A DNA stretch of 43,930 bases, from positions 1 to 43,930 of the forward strand of contig NZ_JABBGG010000019.1 in the NCBI RefSeq assembly GCF_012927275.1, given 5' to 3'. The number at the start of each line of letters is the position of its first letter. Positions within the stretch are counted from its first letter, which is position 1. The position numbers and the translations under genes were made by a program. Below are positions 34,748 through 43,930 of this stretch, piece by piece. This stretch comes from Massilia polaris. Its GTDB lineage: Bacteria; Pseudomonadota; Gammaproteobacteria; Burkholderiales; Burkholderiaceae_D. The notes beneath the pieces are model-generated. The model was not told where the DNA came from and did not search any database. It saw nothing but the letters and a program-made list of their open reading frames with translations.

Positions 34748-37700
34748 TCAACCAACCCACTTCCGCGCATTGCGGTACATGCGCATCCACGGCGATTCCT
34801 CACCCCACGATTCAGGATGCCACGACTGCTGCACCGAGCGGAATACGCGCTCGGCGTGCGGCATCATTACCGTGAAGCGGCCGTCAGCCGTTGTCACCGC
34901 CGTCAAACCGGCTGGCGAACCGTTCGGGTTGTACGGATACATTTCGGTCGCATCGCCACGGTTGTCGACATAGCGCAGCGTCTTGACGACCTGGCTGATA
35001 TCGCCGGTCTGCGAGAAGTCCGCAAAGCCTTCACCATGCGCCACCGCGATCGGCGTCATCGTGCCAGCCATCCCGCTGAAGAACATCGACGGCGAGTCGA
35101 GCACTTCAACCATCGAGAAGCGCGCTTCGAACTGCTCCGATTTATTGCGCGTGAACTTAGGCCATGCCTGCGCGCCCGGAATGATCGACTTCAGGTTGCT
35201 CATCATCTGGCAGCCGTTGCAAACACCCAGGCCGAAGCTATCGCCGCGTGCGAAGAAGCGCGCGAACTGGTCGGCCAGCTTTTCGTTGAACAGGATCGTC
35301 TTGGCCCAGCCTTCGCCGGCACCCAGCACGTCGCCGTACGAGAAGCCGCCCACGGCGATAATGCCCTGGAAGTCGTCCAGCTTGACGCGGCCTGCAATCA
35401 GGTCGCTCATGTGCACGTCAACCGCCGCAAAACCTGCCTGGTGCATGACCCACGCCGTTTCGATATGCGAGTTGACGCCCTGCTCACGCAGGATCGCCAC
35501 ACGAGGACGCACGCCGGTCGCCAGGAACGGCGCCGCGATATTCTCCGACGGGTCGAAGGTCAGGCGCGGCGCGATGCCAGGATCGGTTTCGTCGAGCAGG
35601 CGGTCGTATTCCGAATCCGCACATGCCGGATTGTCGCGCAGGCGCGCGATGCGCCAGCTGGTGTCGCTCCACAGGCGGTGCAGCGCGCTGCGGGCCTGGC
35701 TGTAGATGATTTTGGCGTCGCGCGTGAATTCGATCACGCCGCGGTCGTTCGGCTTGCCGATAATGTGGCTGCAGGCGCCCAGGTCGTGCTCGCGCAGCAC
35801 GTTCATCACGTCGCTGCGTTGGTCGGTGCGCACCTGGATTACCGCGCCCAGTTCTTCGCTGAACAGCGCGCGCAGGGTCAGTTCGTTGCGGCGCTCGGCC
35901 ACCTGCCCTGTCCAGTTCTTGGCATCGCCCCAGTCGGACGAGTGTTCGCCCTCGTGCGCGAGGATGTCGAGATTGATCGACAGGCCGCTGCGGCCGGCAA
36001 ACGCCATCTCGCACAGCGTGGCAAACAGGCCGCCATCGGAACGGTCGTGGTACGCGAGCAGTTTGCCGTCGGCGTTCAGCTGCTGGATCGCCTTGAAGAA
36101 GCCCTTCAGGTCTTCCGGATTGTCGACGTCTGGCGCGTCGTTGCCAAGCTGCTGGGTCACCTGGGCAAGCGCGGAGGCGCCGAGGCGGTTCTTGCCGCGT
36201 CCGAGGTCGATCAGGATCATCGACGTTTCGCCGGCATCCATGCGGACTTGCGGTGTCAGCGACTTCCGAATGTCGTACACAGGCGCGAACGACGAGACGA
36301 TCAGGGAGACAGGCGAGGTGACAGCCTTCTGCGCATCTTCGTCGCGCCACGTGGTGCGCATCGACAGCGAATCTTTACCGACCGGGATGCTGATCCCCAG
36401 CGCCGGGCACAGGTCCATGCCAACCGCTTTCACGGTGTCGAACAGCGCTGCGTCCTGGCCTGGCTGGCCGCATGCAGCCATCCAGTTAGCCGACAGCTTG
36501 ATGTCCGAGATGTCCTTGATCGGAGCAGCGGCGATGTTGGTGACTGCCTCGCCGACTGCCATGCGGCCCGATGCGGCAGCGTTGATGACGGCCAGCGGCG
36601 TGCGTTCGCCCATCGCCATCGCTTCGCCGAGATAGCCTTCGAAGCTCATCGCGGTGACCGCGCAATCGGATACCGGCACCTGCCACGGGCCGACCATCTG
36701 GTCGCGCACGGTGGTGCCGCCGACGGTACGGTCGCCGATGGTGATCAGGAAGGACTTGTCCGCTACCGTCGGCAGCAGCAGTACGCGCTCGGCGACGTCC
36801 GTCAGGTCAAGACCGGTCAGGTCGATCGGCGGATACTCGTTCGACACGTGCTTCACGTCGCGCAGCATCTTTGGCGGCTTGCCGAGCAAGACGTCCATCG
36901 GCATGTCGACCGGCGAGTTGCCCAGTTCCGGATCGATCAGCTTGAGCTGGCGTTCTTCGGTAGCGACGCCGACTGCCGCGAACGGGCAGCGCTCGCGCTC
37001 GCACATCGCGGCGAACAGCGGCAGGTTGTCCGGCGAGATCGCCAGAACATAGCGTTCCTGCGATTCGTTACTCCAGATTTCCTTCGGCGCCATGCCGCTT
37101 TCTTCGAGCGGCACTTTGCGCAGGTCGAAGATCGCGCCGCGTCCGGCGTCGTTGGTGATTTCAGGGAAAGCGTTCGACAGGCCGCCCGCGCCCACATCGT
37201 GGATCGAGATGATCGGATTGTCGGCGCCCATCTGCCAGCATGAGTTGATGACTTCCTGCGCGCGGCGTTCCATCTCCGGGTTGCCGCGCTGGACCGAGTC
37301 GAAGTCCAGGTCGGCGGTGTTGGTACCGGTTGCCATCGACGATGCGGCGCTGCCGCCCATACCGATGCGCATGCCGGGGCCGCCCAGCTGGACCAGCAGG
37401 CTGCCGACCGGGATGTCGTTCTTGTGGGTGTGCGCGGCCGAGATGCTGCCGATGCCGCCGGCGATCATGATCGGCTTGTGATAGCCGTACACGGTGTCGC
37501 CGACGTTCTGTTCATACGTACGGAAGTAGCCGCCGAGGACCGGGCGGCCGAATTCGTTACTGAACGCGGCGCCGCCAATCGGGCCCTCGATCATGATCTG
37601 CAGTGCCGACGCGATGCGGTCAGGCTTGCCGTACACGCCCGCTTCCGCGCGCTGTGCGACCGGTGCGGTGACGCTGGCGGCATTCTCCCACTTGCGCTCA

Positions 37701-38761
37701 GCGCCAGGGATCGACAGGTTCGACACCGTGAACCCGGTCAGGCCAGCCTTTGGTTTCGCGCCGCGACCGGTCGCACCTTCGTCGCGGATCTCGCCGCCAG
37801 CGCCGGTGGAGGCGCCAGGGAATGGGGAAATCGCGGTCGGGTGGTTGTGCGTTTCGACCTTCATCAGGATGTGGGTCAGTTCGGTCGACGCCGCGTACTC
37901 GTGGTTCGCGCCGCGCGGGTAGAAGCGCGTGACGGTGCCGCCTTCGATGATCGACGAGTTGTCGCTGTACGCGACGACGGTGCCGCGCGGGTTCAGCTGG
38001 TGCGTGTTCTTGATCATCTGGAACAGCGACTTCGGCTGCTTCTCGCCGTCGATGATCCAGTCGGCGTTGAAGATCTTGTGGCGGCAATGCTCGCTGTTCG
38101 CCTGCGCGAACATCATCAGTTCGACGTCGGTCGGATTGCGCTTCGCCTTGGTGAAGGCGTCGTGCAGGTAGTCGATTTCGTCGTCCGACATGGCCAGGCC
38201 AAGCTCGCTGTTGGCCGTTTCCAGCGCGGACTTGCCGGCGCCAAGGACGTCGATCGATTCGAGCGGGCGTGCTTCCAGTTCGCTGAACAGGTTGGCCGCG
38301 TCGTCGGCGTTGCGCAGCACGCTTTCGGTCATGCGGTCGTGCAGCAGGCCGGCGACGGCGACCGCCTCGTCCGCGCCCAGCTTCTTGGCAGCGCCGATGC
38401 CGAGCAGGCCATGCTTCAGGGTCACCGTGTAGGCGATGCCGCGCTCGATGCGGTGCACGTGGCCCATGCCGCAGTTGTGCGCGATGTCGGTCGCCTTTGA
38501 CGCCCATGGCGAAATGGTGCCGAGGCGCGGGATGACGAAGAACTCTTCGCCGCCCTCCTGCCCTGCTGCTGCCGGTTCGCCATACGTCAGCATGGCGCTG
38601 AGACGCTCAGTATCTTGCGCCGATAGCGGCGCACTGGTGTCGATGAAGTGGTAGAACCGTCCCTGGACCGCCGTGATCGCGGGCGCGACGGCTTGCAACT
38701 GGCTCAGGAGGCGTTGGGTACGGAAGACAGACAGGGCATTGGAACCCGGCAGAATCAACAT
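34748..38761 (-). CDS. purL: Phosphoribosylformylglycinamidine synthase
   Basis: A 1337-residue large-type PurL (FGAR + ATP + glutamine to FGAM), fourth step of purine synthesis. The N-terminal PurS-like part is followed by FGAMS ATPase halves ([67 protein letters not shown]) and a C-terminal class I glutaminase with Cys1181 in [10 protein letters not shown] and the His/Glu pair in MMPHAERVF. The usual Pro in HPER is Ala here, as in some relatives. E. coli PurL has 1295 residues. Alone in its transcript. Confidence 0.97.
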   Translation of the reverse strand: MLILPGSNALSVFRTQRLLSQLQAVAPAITAVQGRFYHFIDTSAPLSAQDTERLSAMLTYGEPAAAGQEGGEEFFVIPRLGTISPWASKATDIAHNCGMGHVHRIERGIAYTVTLKHGLLGIGAAKKLGADEAVAVAGLLHDRMTESVLRNADDAANLFSELEARPLESIDVLGAGKSALETANSELGLAMSDDEIDYLHDAFTKAKRNPTDVELMMFAQANSEHCRHKIFNADWIIDGEKQPKSLFQMIKNTHQLNPRGTVVAYSDNSSIIEGGTVTRFYPRGANHEYAASTELTHILMKVETHNHPTAISPFPGASTGAGGEIRDEGATGRGAKPKAGLTGFTVSNLSIPGAERKWENAASVTAPVAQRAEAGVYGKPDRIASALQIMIEGPIGGAAFSNEFGRPVLGGYFRTYEQNVGDTVYGYHKPIMIAGGIGSISAAHTHKNDIPVGSLLVQLGGPGMRIGMGGSAASSMATGTNTADLDFDSVQRGNPEMERRAQEVINSCWQMGADNPIISIHDVGAGGLSNAFPEITNDAGRGAIFDLRKVPLEESGMAPKEIWSNESQERYVLAISPDNLPLFAAMCERERCPFAAVGVATEERQLKLIDPELGNSPVDMPMDVLLGKPPKMLRDVKHVSNEYPPIDLTGLDLTDVAERVLLLPTVADKSFLITIGDRTVGGTTVRDQMVGPWQVPVSDCAVTAMSFEGYLGEAMAMGERTPLAVINAAASGRMAVGEAVTNIAAAPIKDISDIKLSANWMAACGQPGQDAALFDTVKAVGMDLCPALGISIPVGKDSLSMRTTWRDEDAQKAVTSPVSLIVSSFAPVYDIRKSLTPQVRMDAGETSMILIDLGRGKNRLGASALAQVTQQLGNDAPDVDNPEDLKGFFKAIQQLNADGKLLAYHDRSDGGLFATLCEMAFAGRSGLSINLDILAHEGEHSSDWGDAKNWTGQVAERRNELTLRALFSEELGAVIQVRTDQRSDVMNVLREHDLGACSHIIGKPNDRGVIEFTRDAKIIYSQARSALHRLWSDTSWRIARLRDNPACADSEYDRLLDETDPGIAPRLTFDPSENIAAPFLATGVRPRVAILREQGVNSHIETAWVMHQAGFAAVDVHMSDLIAGRVKLDDFQGIIAVGGFSYGDVLGAGEGWAKTILFNEKLADQFARFFARGDSFGLGVCNGCQMMSNLKSIIPGAQAWPKFTRNKSEQFEARFSMVEVLDSPSMFFSGMAGTMTPIAVAHGEGFADFSQTGDISQVVKTLRYVDNRGDATEMYPYNPNGSPAGLTAVTTADGRFTVMMPHAERVFRSVQQSWHPESWGEESPWMRMYRNARKWVG

Positions 38762-38846
38762 GTTTGGAAGATGGTTGATGCAGCGTGGCTGCGGGTTAAA
38801 GGTAAGTGAGACACTGGTGCGTGATGCAGAATTCCTTTAGGCCGCT

Positions 38847-38876
38847 ATTATACCGCGTCGCACCATCCCCTGACAG
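38847..38876 (-). promoter_or_regulatory. Candidate sigma-70 promoter of purL
   Basis: On the minus strand CTGTCA (38871-38876), 18-bp spacer, TATAAT (38847-38852). The -10 is perfect, the -35 matches 4 of 6. The start point near 38840 gives a leader of about 80 nt. No purine riboswitch-like fold was noticed in that leader. Confidence 0.5.
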
Positions 38877-39027
38877 CTTCCACTCTGGTAGCGATATGCA
38901 ACAGTTTGACTGCTCATGCGCAATCCCTGTTGCCGGGAACATAACAATAGCGTATCGTTGAGTTTCAAGAATTGCCATAGACAACTAAAATCAGACGAGA
39001 CCCTGGACAAAGGGCGAGAGTGAGAGC

Positions 39028-40659
39028 ATGGACGACAACAGCAACCTGACCGTATTGGTCATCGACCCGAACCCCGGCATGCGCGGCAGCCTGCAGAACA
39101 TGCTGAACATGTCGAACATCAGCAAGATCGAGTTCGCGGTCAGTTCCGGCACGGCGATCCGCAACCTGTCGCGCAAGGCGTACGACATCATCCTGTGCGA
39201 GTATGACCTCGACAGCGGCGGCGAGAACGGCCAGGACGGCCAGCAGCTGCTGGAAGACCTGCGCCACCACAAGCTGATCGGCATGGGCGCCATTTTCATC
39301 ATGCTTACCTCCGAGGGCGTCTACAGCAAGGTCGTCAGCGCGGCCGAACTGACGCCGACCGACTACATCCTCAAGCCGTTCACCGTCGATGTGCTCATGC
39401 AGCGCATCACGCGCGCGGTCGATCGCCGCAGTGTGTTCCTGCCGACGTACAAGCTGATCGACCAGGGCAGCCTGCGTGAAGCGATCCGTTCATGCGTGGC
39501 GGCCGAGAACGCGCACCCGCGCTACGCCGCCGACTTTGTGCGGCTGCGCGCCGAACTGCACGTCAGCCTGAATGAATTTCCGGAAGCCGAACACCTGTAC
39601 ACCGCGATGCTCGGCGTGAAGCAGGTTGGCTGGGCATCGCTCGGCCTGGCACGCACCCTGTTCACACAGGGCCGCGTCGAGGAAGCCGAAAATGTCCTCA
39701 CCCAGCTGGTCAGCGTCAATCCGAAGCTGATGGCGGCCTACGACCTGCTGGCCAAGTGCCATGAAGCGAACGGTTCGGCCGCGCGCGCGCAGCAGGTGCT
39801 GGAAGAAGCCGTATCGATCTCGCCGCACATGGTGCGCCGCCTGCGCCACCTGGGCGAAGTGGCGCTCGGCGCCGGCGATGTGACCGCCGCCGAGAAGTCA
39901 TTCAAGCAGGTGGTGACGAAAGCGAAGTATTCCGAATTCCGCGACCCGGAAGACCACGTCAACCTGGTCAAAACGCTGGTCCAGAAAGGCGATGCGACGC
40001 AGGCCAGCGGCGTGATCCGCGACCTCGAGCGCTCGATGCGCGGCAATCCGAACGTCGACGCCTGTAAGGCGATTTCCTTCGCGATGCTGCACGAGGCGGC
40101 CGGCAACAGCGCCGCCGCGGTCGCTGAGCTGAATAACGCAGTTGGCGCGGTGCGCGCCAGTAGCGGCTTGTCGAGCAAGCTGCGCATCGGCCTGGCCGAG
40201 AGCTGCCTCGCGCACAAGCTTGACCAGGGCGCGGCGGAAGTCATGCTGTCGGTGATGAACGACGCCAAGAGCGGCGTGTCGACGCAGCAGGCGATGAGCG
40301 TGTTCGTCAAAGCCGGCCGCCCGGATCTTGCGGACGGCATGGGCGCGCAGCTCAAGGCGCAGGCGCAGATCCTGCTCGGCGTCGCGGCAGAGAAAGCCAA
40401 CATGGGTGACATCAAGGGCGCGGTGCAGTCGCTGCTCGAAGCGATGCACATGTCGCCGGGGAACCTGCAGGTGATGATCGCCGTGGCGAAGGGCATCCTG
40501 CGGCAGCTGTCCGAACTCGGATGGGATCACCCGCTGGCGGAAGTCTGCCAGGCCCAGATCGCGGCCATCCACAAGATCGATCCGGCGCATCCGCAACTGG
40601 AGCTGATCAACAACGAGTACAACGCGCTGAAGCGCAAGTACGGGATTGCGGCGGCTTAA
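39028..40659 (+). CDS. Receiver-like domain protein with TPR repeats
   Basis: A 543-residue cytoplasmic protein. Residues 5-125 form a CheY-like receiver (VLVIDPNPGMRGSLQNML, Thr94 in IMLTSEG, Lys116 in ILKPF). The position that normally carries the phosphorylated Asp is Glu58 (DIILCEYDLDSG), and the acidic pair near Asp13 is reduced to one, so it may be locked or phospho-independent. The remainder (140-540) is helical with TPR-like units (LYTAMLGVKQVGWASLGLARTLF, AYDLLAKCHEANGSAARAQQVLEEAV). It would serve as a scaffold or adaptor, perhaps for motility or second-messenger signalling. No kinase is nearby. The gene is divergent from purL. Confidence 0.8.
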   Translation: MDDNSNLTVLVIDPNPGMRGSLQNMLNMSNISKIEFAVSSGTAIRNLSRKAYDIILCEYDLDSGGENGQDGQQLLEDLRHHKLIGMGAIFIMLTSEGVYSKVVSAAELTPTDYILKPFTVDVLMQRITRAVDRRSVFLPTYKLIDQGSLREAIRSCVAAENAHPRYAADFVRLRAELHVSLNEFPEAEHLYTAMLGVKQVGWASLGLARTLFTQGRVEEAENVLTQLVSVNPKLMAAYDLLAKCHEANGSAARAQQVLEEAVSISPHMVRRLRHLGEVALGAGDVTAAEKSFKQVVTKAKYSEFRDPEDHVNLVKTLVQKGDATQASGVIRDLERSMRGNPNVDACKAISFAMLHEAAGNSAAAVAELNNAVGAVRASSGLSSKLRIGLAESCLAHKLDQGAAEVMLSVMNDAKSGVSTQQAMSVFVKAGRPDLADGMGAQLKAQAQILLGVAAEKANMGDIKGAVQSLLEAMHMSPGNLQVMIAVAKGILRQLSELGWDHPLAEVCQAQIAAIHKIDPAHPQLELINNEYNALKRKYGIAAA

Positions 40660-40694
40660 CGCAGCTGATTATTAGATTAGGAAAAAAATTTAGC

Positions 40695-41831
40695 ATGGCC
40701 GCACCCAAAGTTTTCGTAAGCTCGACCTGTTTTGATTTGAGCGAGGTACGTGAGCAGCTGACTCGTTTCATTCTTTCTTACGGTTTTGACCCGGTATTAA
40801 GTGAAAATGGTGACGTGTTTTATAAACCCGACTGCCATACGCATGAGTCATGCCTTCACGAGGTGGCAAACTGCCAGCTTTTTATCCTGATTATCGGCGG
40901 TCGGTTCGGTGGTGAATATATCGCAGATCGAACCAAATCAATCACAAATGCTGAATATGCAGCTGCCCGGCAATGCAACATTCCAATCTTTACTTACGTT
41001 CGGAGCGGCGTTCTTGCCAATCACCATCTCTACCAGCAGAACCGGAAGAAAGCGTTCGTGTCTGATATAGAGTACCCGGCAATCGAGAAACAGGAGTATG
41101 CGTTGGATATCTTCCGGTTTGTAGATGATGTTCGAAAGAGTCCTGCAAACAACGCTCTTGAAGGCTTTGTAAATTTTCAGCATATTGAGAGCCACCTTCG
41201 CAAGCAGTGGGCAGGAATGTTTTTCGAATTATTGAGATCGCGCGAGCTTACTGCGCAAATGGACGTTACCAATCATTTAATTTCTGGCGTTCGAGCGTCA
41301 AACCAGAAACTGGAAGAACTAATAAAATCTCTGTACATCTCGTCGAATAAAGTCACCGCAGAAAAGGAGATCGCATCGATTGAAGCGGTTAGCGAGATAG
41401 AAGTCTTCTTCGAGACCGTCTTGCATCCCGACTGGATTAAAGAGGGAAAATACTTGCTCGACAGCGCAAGAGTAGACTTAACTGCGATCTCGCATATCGC
41501 TCCTGCCGATCTAACCTGGCATCAATATCTAGTGACGACTGGACTTTTCGAATACGATGAGATCCCAATTGATCCAGCTGATGATGATTCGGATTTTGAA
41601 ATAGCGCTCAAGTGCATGGTTACGGTAGAAAGCAACAGCTATTTCATGATCGGAATAGATAGACGAGAAAACGGCATGACGCCTGAATGGTTCGAGCGTG
41701 GAGTTCGATCATCGACCCCGGAGCAAAGGGAGAAAGCTTTATCAAGAATTTTTGACAAGTATGCAGCCTCAAGCTCTAAAAAGCCCCGTCGAAAGCTACC
41801 TAATTTGACGTCAGCCGGACGGAACGAGTAA
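40695..41831 (+). CDS. DUF4062 domain-containing protein
   Basis: A 378-residue protein whose first 90 residues (KVFVSSTCFDLSEVREQL, then HTHESCLHEVANCQLFILIIGGRFGG and SITNAEYAAA) match DUF4062, a TIR/nucleoside-transferase-like Rossmann domain often fused to STAND NTPases in prokaryotic immunity-like proteins. Here no NTPase follows; the remaining 280 residues (a helical part with SELLKSLY-like helices, then EIEVFFETVLHPDW and a beta-rich end) are unrecognised. Start ATG at 40695, with AGGAAAA upstream at rather long spacing; the open frame upstream overlaps the preceding gene and is rejected. Lower GC than the core genes, 35 bp after the TPR gene and 100 bp before IS debris: probably acquired. 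Confidence 0.75.
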   Translation: MAAPKVFVSSTCFDLSEVREQLTRFILSYGFDPVLSENGDVFYKPDCHTHESCLHEVANCQLFILIIGGRFGGEYIADRTKSITNAEYAAARQCNIPIFTYVRSGVLANHHLYQQNRKKAFVSDIEYPAIEKQEYALDIFRFVDDVRKSPANNALEGFVNFQHIESHLRKQWAGMFFELLRSRELTAQMDVTNHLISGVRASNQKLEELIKSLYISSNKVTAEKEIASIEAVSEIEVFFETVLHPDWIKEGKYLLDSARVDLTAISHIAPADLTWHQYLVTTGLFEYDEIPIDPADDDSDFEIALKCMVTVESNSYFMIGIDRRENGMTPEWFERGVRSSTPEQREKALSRIFDKYAASSSKKPRRKLPNLTSAGRNE

Positions 41832-41930
41832 CTGATTAAATTCGGGTGTCATCTACTTAACAACAGAACATTACTATTCCGGCGCGGCCCCGTGTTGCGC
41901 CCAGTTTTCTTGCCATTACAAAGCGCCGCT

Positions 41931-42851
41931 AGGGAAACGCTGATTTATTGATCGCCGACCGTTTCGCCAGCACACCTGAGCTGAGACAATATCGTTCCAT
42001 TAACCATTGCCCCGCTGACCATGCGGAAGGGTTTTTCCGATCTTGAGTACGCCAACAAGAAGAAGCTCACGCGGCGTGACCGCTTTCTCGCGGAGATTGA
42101 CAAGGCAACCCCGTGGGACAAGCTGCATCAGGCGATCGAACCGTTCTATCCGAAGCTCAGCGGACCAGGTCGCCCGCCAATCGGTTTGGCGCGCATGCTG
42201 CGCATGTAAGTGGCCCAGCAGTGCTTTGGCTTATCGGATGAAGGCATCGAAGATGCGATCTACGACAGCCAGGCTATTAGCGGCTCTGTCGGTATCAACC
42301 TCAATTGCGAGTCGGCGCCGGACGCGACAACGCTGCTTAAGTTAAGTTCCGCCACCTGCTCGAAGCGAACGGCCTGACGCGCAAGATCCTCGACACCATC
42401 AACGCGCACTTGGCCGAGAAGGGTTTGATGATGCGCGAGGTGGCCATCGTCGAACGCGACCTTGATCGCAGCGCCGCGTTCGACCAAGAACAAGGACGGC
42501 CTGCGTGACCCGGAAATGCACCATCGAAAAAGGGTAATGACTGGCACTTCGGCATGAGGGCCCATGTCGGCGTAGATGCGACGTCGGGTCTCGTACACAC
42601 GCTGAATGGCCGAAACGTCGCCGACGCGACGCACGCGGGTGCGCTCTTGCACGGCGACGAAATTGCGGCACTTGGCGACGCCGGCTATCAGGGTGTTGAG
42701 AAACGAGAGGAGAACAAGGATAAAACTTTCACGTGGCACGTAGCGATGAAGCAATCCAAGCGCAAGGCGCTGCCCAAGAACAAGATCGGGCGCCACGCGA
42801 GAAGCTGGAACAGCTCATGGCGAGCGTGCGGGCGAAGGTTGAGCTGTACTA
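41931..42851 (+). mobile_element. Decayed IS5-family insertion sequence, right end missing
   Basis: AGGGAAACGCTGATTTATTG at 41931-41950 resembles the left inverted repeat of IS5-family elements and lies 90 bp before the transposase start, as usual. The transposase is multiply broken (see the pseudogene) and its C-terminal region is lost at 42851, where unrelated sequence begins. No matching right inverted repeat was found. Confidence 0.65.
42021..42851 (+). pseudogene. IS5-family transposase, multiply disrupted and truncated
   Basis: The frame opens MRKGFSDLEYANKKKLTRRD as in IS5-family DDE transposases. Lesions: TAA at 42207-42209 after GLARMLRM, where a Tyr codon is usual; a 5-bp duplication (CTTAAGTTAAG) near 42332-42342 after ATTLLK; base losses near 42449 (after MMREVAIV) and near 42530 (after the HHRK position). 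Recognisable stretches continue: VAQQCFGLSDEGIEDAIYDS, HFGMRAHVGVDATSGLVHT, and DAGYQGVEKREENKDK with the third catalytic Glu region. It ends ASVRAKVELY-stop, cutting off the last 50 or so residues. Not functional. Confidence 0.85.
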
Positions 42852-43614
42852 GATCAGACTTGACCTGACACACGACGTCCGACGACCGGCAGCATCCGCA
42901 CCCCAAAGCTGACGGTCGCGATTGCGAACTCAAGCAGTCTGTTCGTACTGCGCTTTAAGTCGACAACGAGGAAAGCGAATGCTCATTGCGGCACAAGCGC
43001 GACTAGCGACGATCAGCGGCCCCATTCAGGCATTAGGCCCGTTCTGAAGCAGGCGGCGGTGGAAACTCGCGAACTCGATATTGACGGGCACCGAGTAGTC
43101 GCACAGTTGCAGGACGCTCTCGCGGCACAAGCAGACCGAACGTAAATCGCGATGTTGACGCCATGCAGCGTCACCGCTGACTGTGCTGACTTTCGCGCGC
43201 TAGGATTTCCCTTTTGCCTGGATGGCAAACAAGGGGCCCTAAGTTGCTGTCATTTACGTTGAGCAGTGAGCAGATGTAGATCGAACCGCGCGACAGCGGC
43301 GGGACACTCCCATCTGGTCCGTCTGACCGGTGGGGTCCCACTATAGATCGTTTGCTTGAGCAGGGGGCGTCGCAACTGTGTCCGCACCATGAGTTGATGC
43401 GGCTTACCGGGCACCAGATTGACGATCGGATCGGTGATAGGCGTGACGCCGCGCTCAAGCGGAACGAGTTTGGGGCGCACGATCTCGGCGGCCATCAGGT
43501 GTAGTAGTTCCGACTTGATCTGACAGTAAGGCCTTGCCAAAGGGTGGGGTTACCCGGTTTGATAGAGGTGCGAATCTTTATTAAACCAGCGCGTAAGCGC
43601 CAAGGAGTAACCCC
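42852..43614. other. Unassigned segment between IS remnants
   Basis: No gene is supported. Minus-strand frames at 43013-43228, 43171-43458 and 43250-43540 have no family I recognise and no ribosome site. The segment is bordered by near-identical 14-mers in direct orientation, GACTTGACCTGACA (42857-42870) and GACTTGATCTGACA (43512-43525). The last 80 bp, AT-richer, should contain the left end and promoter of the IS481-type element; AAGGAG lies 6 bp before its ATG. Confidence 0.45.
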
Positions 43615-43806
43615 ATGAGCAGTGTTCCGCAAAGCGTCATCAAACACAAGGTCGGTCTGCTAAATCTGGCAACTGAGCTTGGCAACGTATCCCGCGCCTG
43701 TAAGGTGATGGGCTTTTCCCGCGATACCTTTTATCGTTACCAGTCGGCCGTCGAGGCCGGCGGAGTCGATGCCCTGATCGACGCGAACCGCAAGAAACCC
43801 AATTGC
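43615..43806 (+). pseudogene. IS481-family transposase, N-terminal fragment
   Basis: MSSVPQSVIKHKVGLLNL followed by ATELGNVSRACKVMGFSR and DTFYRYQSAVEAGGVDALI is the helix-turn-helix N-terminus of IS481-family transposases. After ANRKKPN the match stops at about 43806, where sequence of another element begins; the frame then runs to a stop at 43822-43824. The catalytic DDE domain is missing, so it is inactive. Confidence 0.8.
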
Positions 43807-43808
43807 GT

Positions 43809-43930
43809 ATTCCGGTCAACGTGACCGCTGATTCCGGCCTATCGTGACCGCTGCGCATTCGATGATGTTACGCGTTTAAATTGTAAAGGCTGCGGTCACG
43901 ATGGGTCGATATTTCTCTCCTTTTTGCTAG
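43809..43930. mobile_element. Terminus of an IS21-like element running out of the window
   Basis: Two near-identical direct repeats, ATTCCGGTCAACGTGACCGC-TG (43809-43830) and ATTCCGGCCTATCGTGACCG-CTG (43831-43853), then an inverted partial copy GCTGCGGTCACGATGGG (about 43889-43905). Multiple GTGACCG-containing terminal repeats are typical of IS21-family ends, where the transposase IstA binds. The element cuts the IS481 transposase. Its genes would lie beyond 43930. Confidence 0.6.

Noticed and set aside
34817-37243. 808-codon plus-strand open frame inside purL
   Set aside because: Antisense shadow of purL caused by GC-rich third positions; its translation is rich in Arg, His and Gln with no recognisable domain.
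40521-40694. Upstream extension of the DUF4062 frame
   Set aside because: It overlaps the end of the TPR gene and the DUF4062 fold starts directly at MAAPKVFVSST.
43013-43540. Minus-strand frames of 71-96 codons among the IS debris
   Set aside because: No recognisable transposase or other family, overlapping frames, no ribosome-binding sites.

Overview
The window looks like a chromosomal segment of a high-GC betaproteobacterium, most likely of the Oxalobacteraceae (Massilia/Duganella/Janthinobacterium type). This is inferred from the mltG-tmk-holB-pilZ-tatD block, from yciB-bolA followed by periplasmic PpiC isomerases, from DUF6139 and DUF4936 proteins, and from strong GC3 bias. No species claim is possible from sequence alone.

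Layout. 1-127: right end of an IS3-family element. 128-747: non-coding, with a candidate sigma-54 promoter. 748-3984: a large lipoprotein joining two discoidin-like domains to a two-CxxCH di-haem oxidoreductase. 4068-6272 (minus): an OsmC-YcaO fusion. 6615-10834 (minus): DUF1801, SDR, GH1-like glycosidase, M48 lipoprotein protease, DUF6139 and small proteins. 10957-11880 (minus): a PRMT-like arginine methyltransferase homologue. 11996-17149 (minus): a housekeeping block (ankyrin, tatD, GNAT, pilZ, holB, tmk, mltG). 17242-19297 (plus): ygfZ, DUF4936, NRDE. 19344-23518 (minus): a five-gene acyl-CoA/short-chain oxidoreductase operon led by a thiolase. 23743-25446 (plus): an MHS-type transporter. 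25547-29406 (minus): a FadB-type multifunctional enzyme and an acyl-CoA ligase. 29665-34145 (plus): selO, msrB, yciB, bolA and two tandem PpiC paralogues. 34213-34707: GNAT. 34748-38761 (minus): purL. 39028-40659 (plus): a receiver-like/TPR protein. 40695-41831: a DUF4062 protein of lower GC. 41931-43930: decayed insertion sequences (IS5 pseudogene, truncated IS481 transposase, IS21-like terminus).

How the genes work together. The centre of the window (19-29 kb) is a fatty-acid or related acyl-CoA catabolic region. The thiolase operon and the fadB-like gene share an identical 12-bp sequence placed exactly 8 bp upstream of a -10-like hexamer in both promoters, which suggests one repressor controls both. 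The transporter between them has its own pair of TTACGTAAGTTT sites 22 bp apart. The tmk-holB-pilZ-tatD and selO-msrB-yciB-bolA-ppiC sets are tightly spaced and probably co-transcribed. Both window ends carry insertion-sequence debris. The DUF4062 gene sits at the junction between the core genome and the right-hand debris and is the best candidate for an acquired accessory (possibly defence) gene. I see no CRISPR array, rRNA or tRNA gene.
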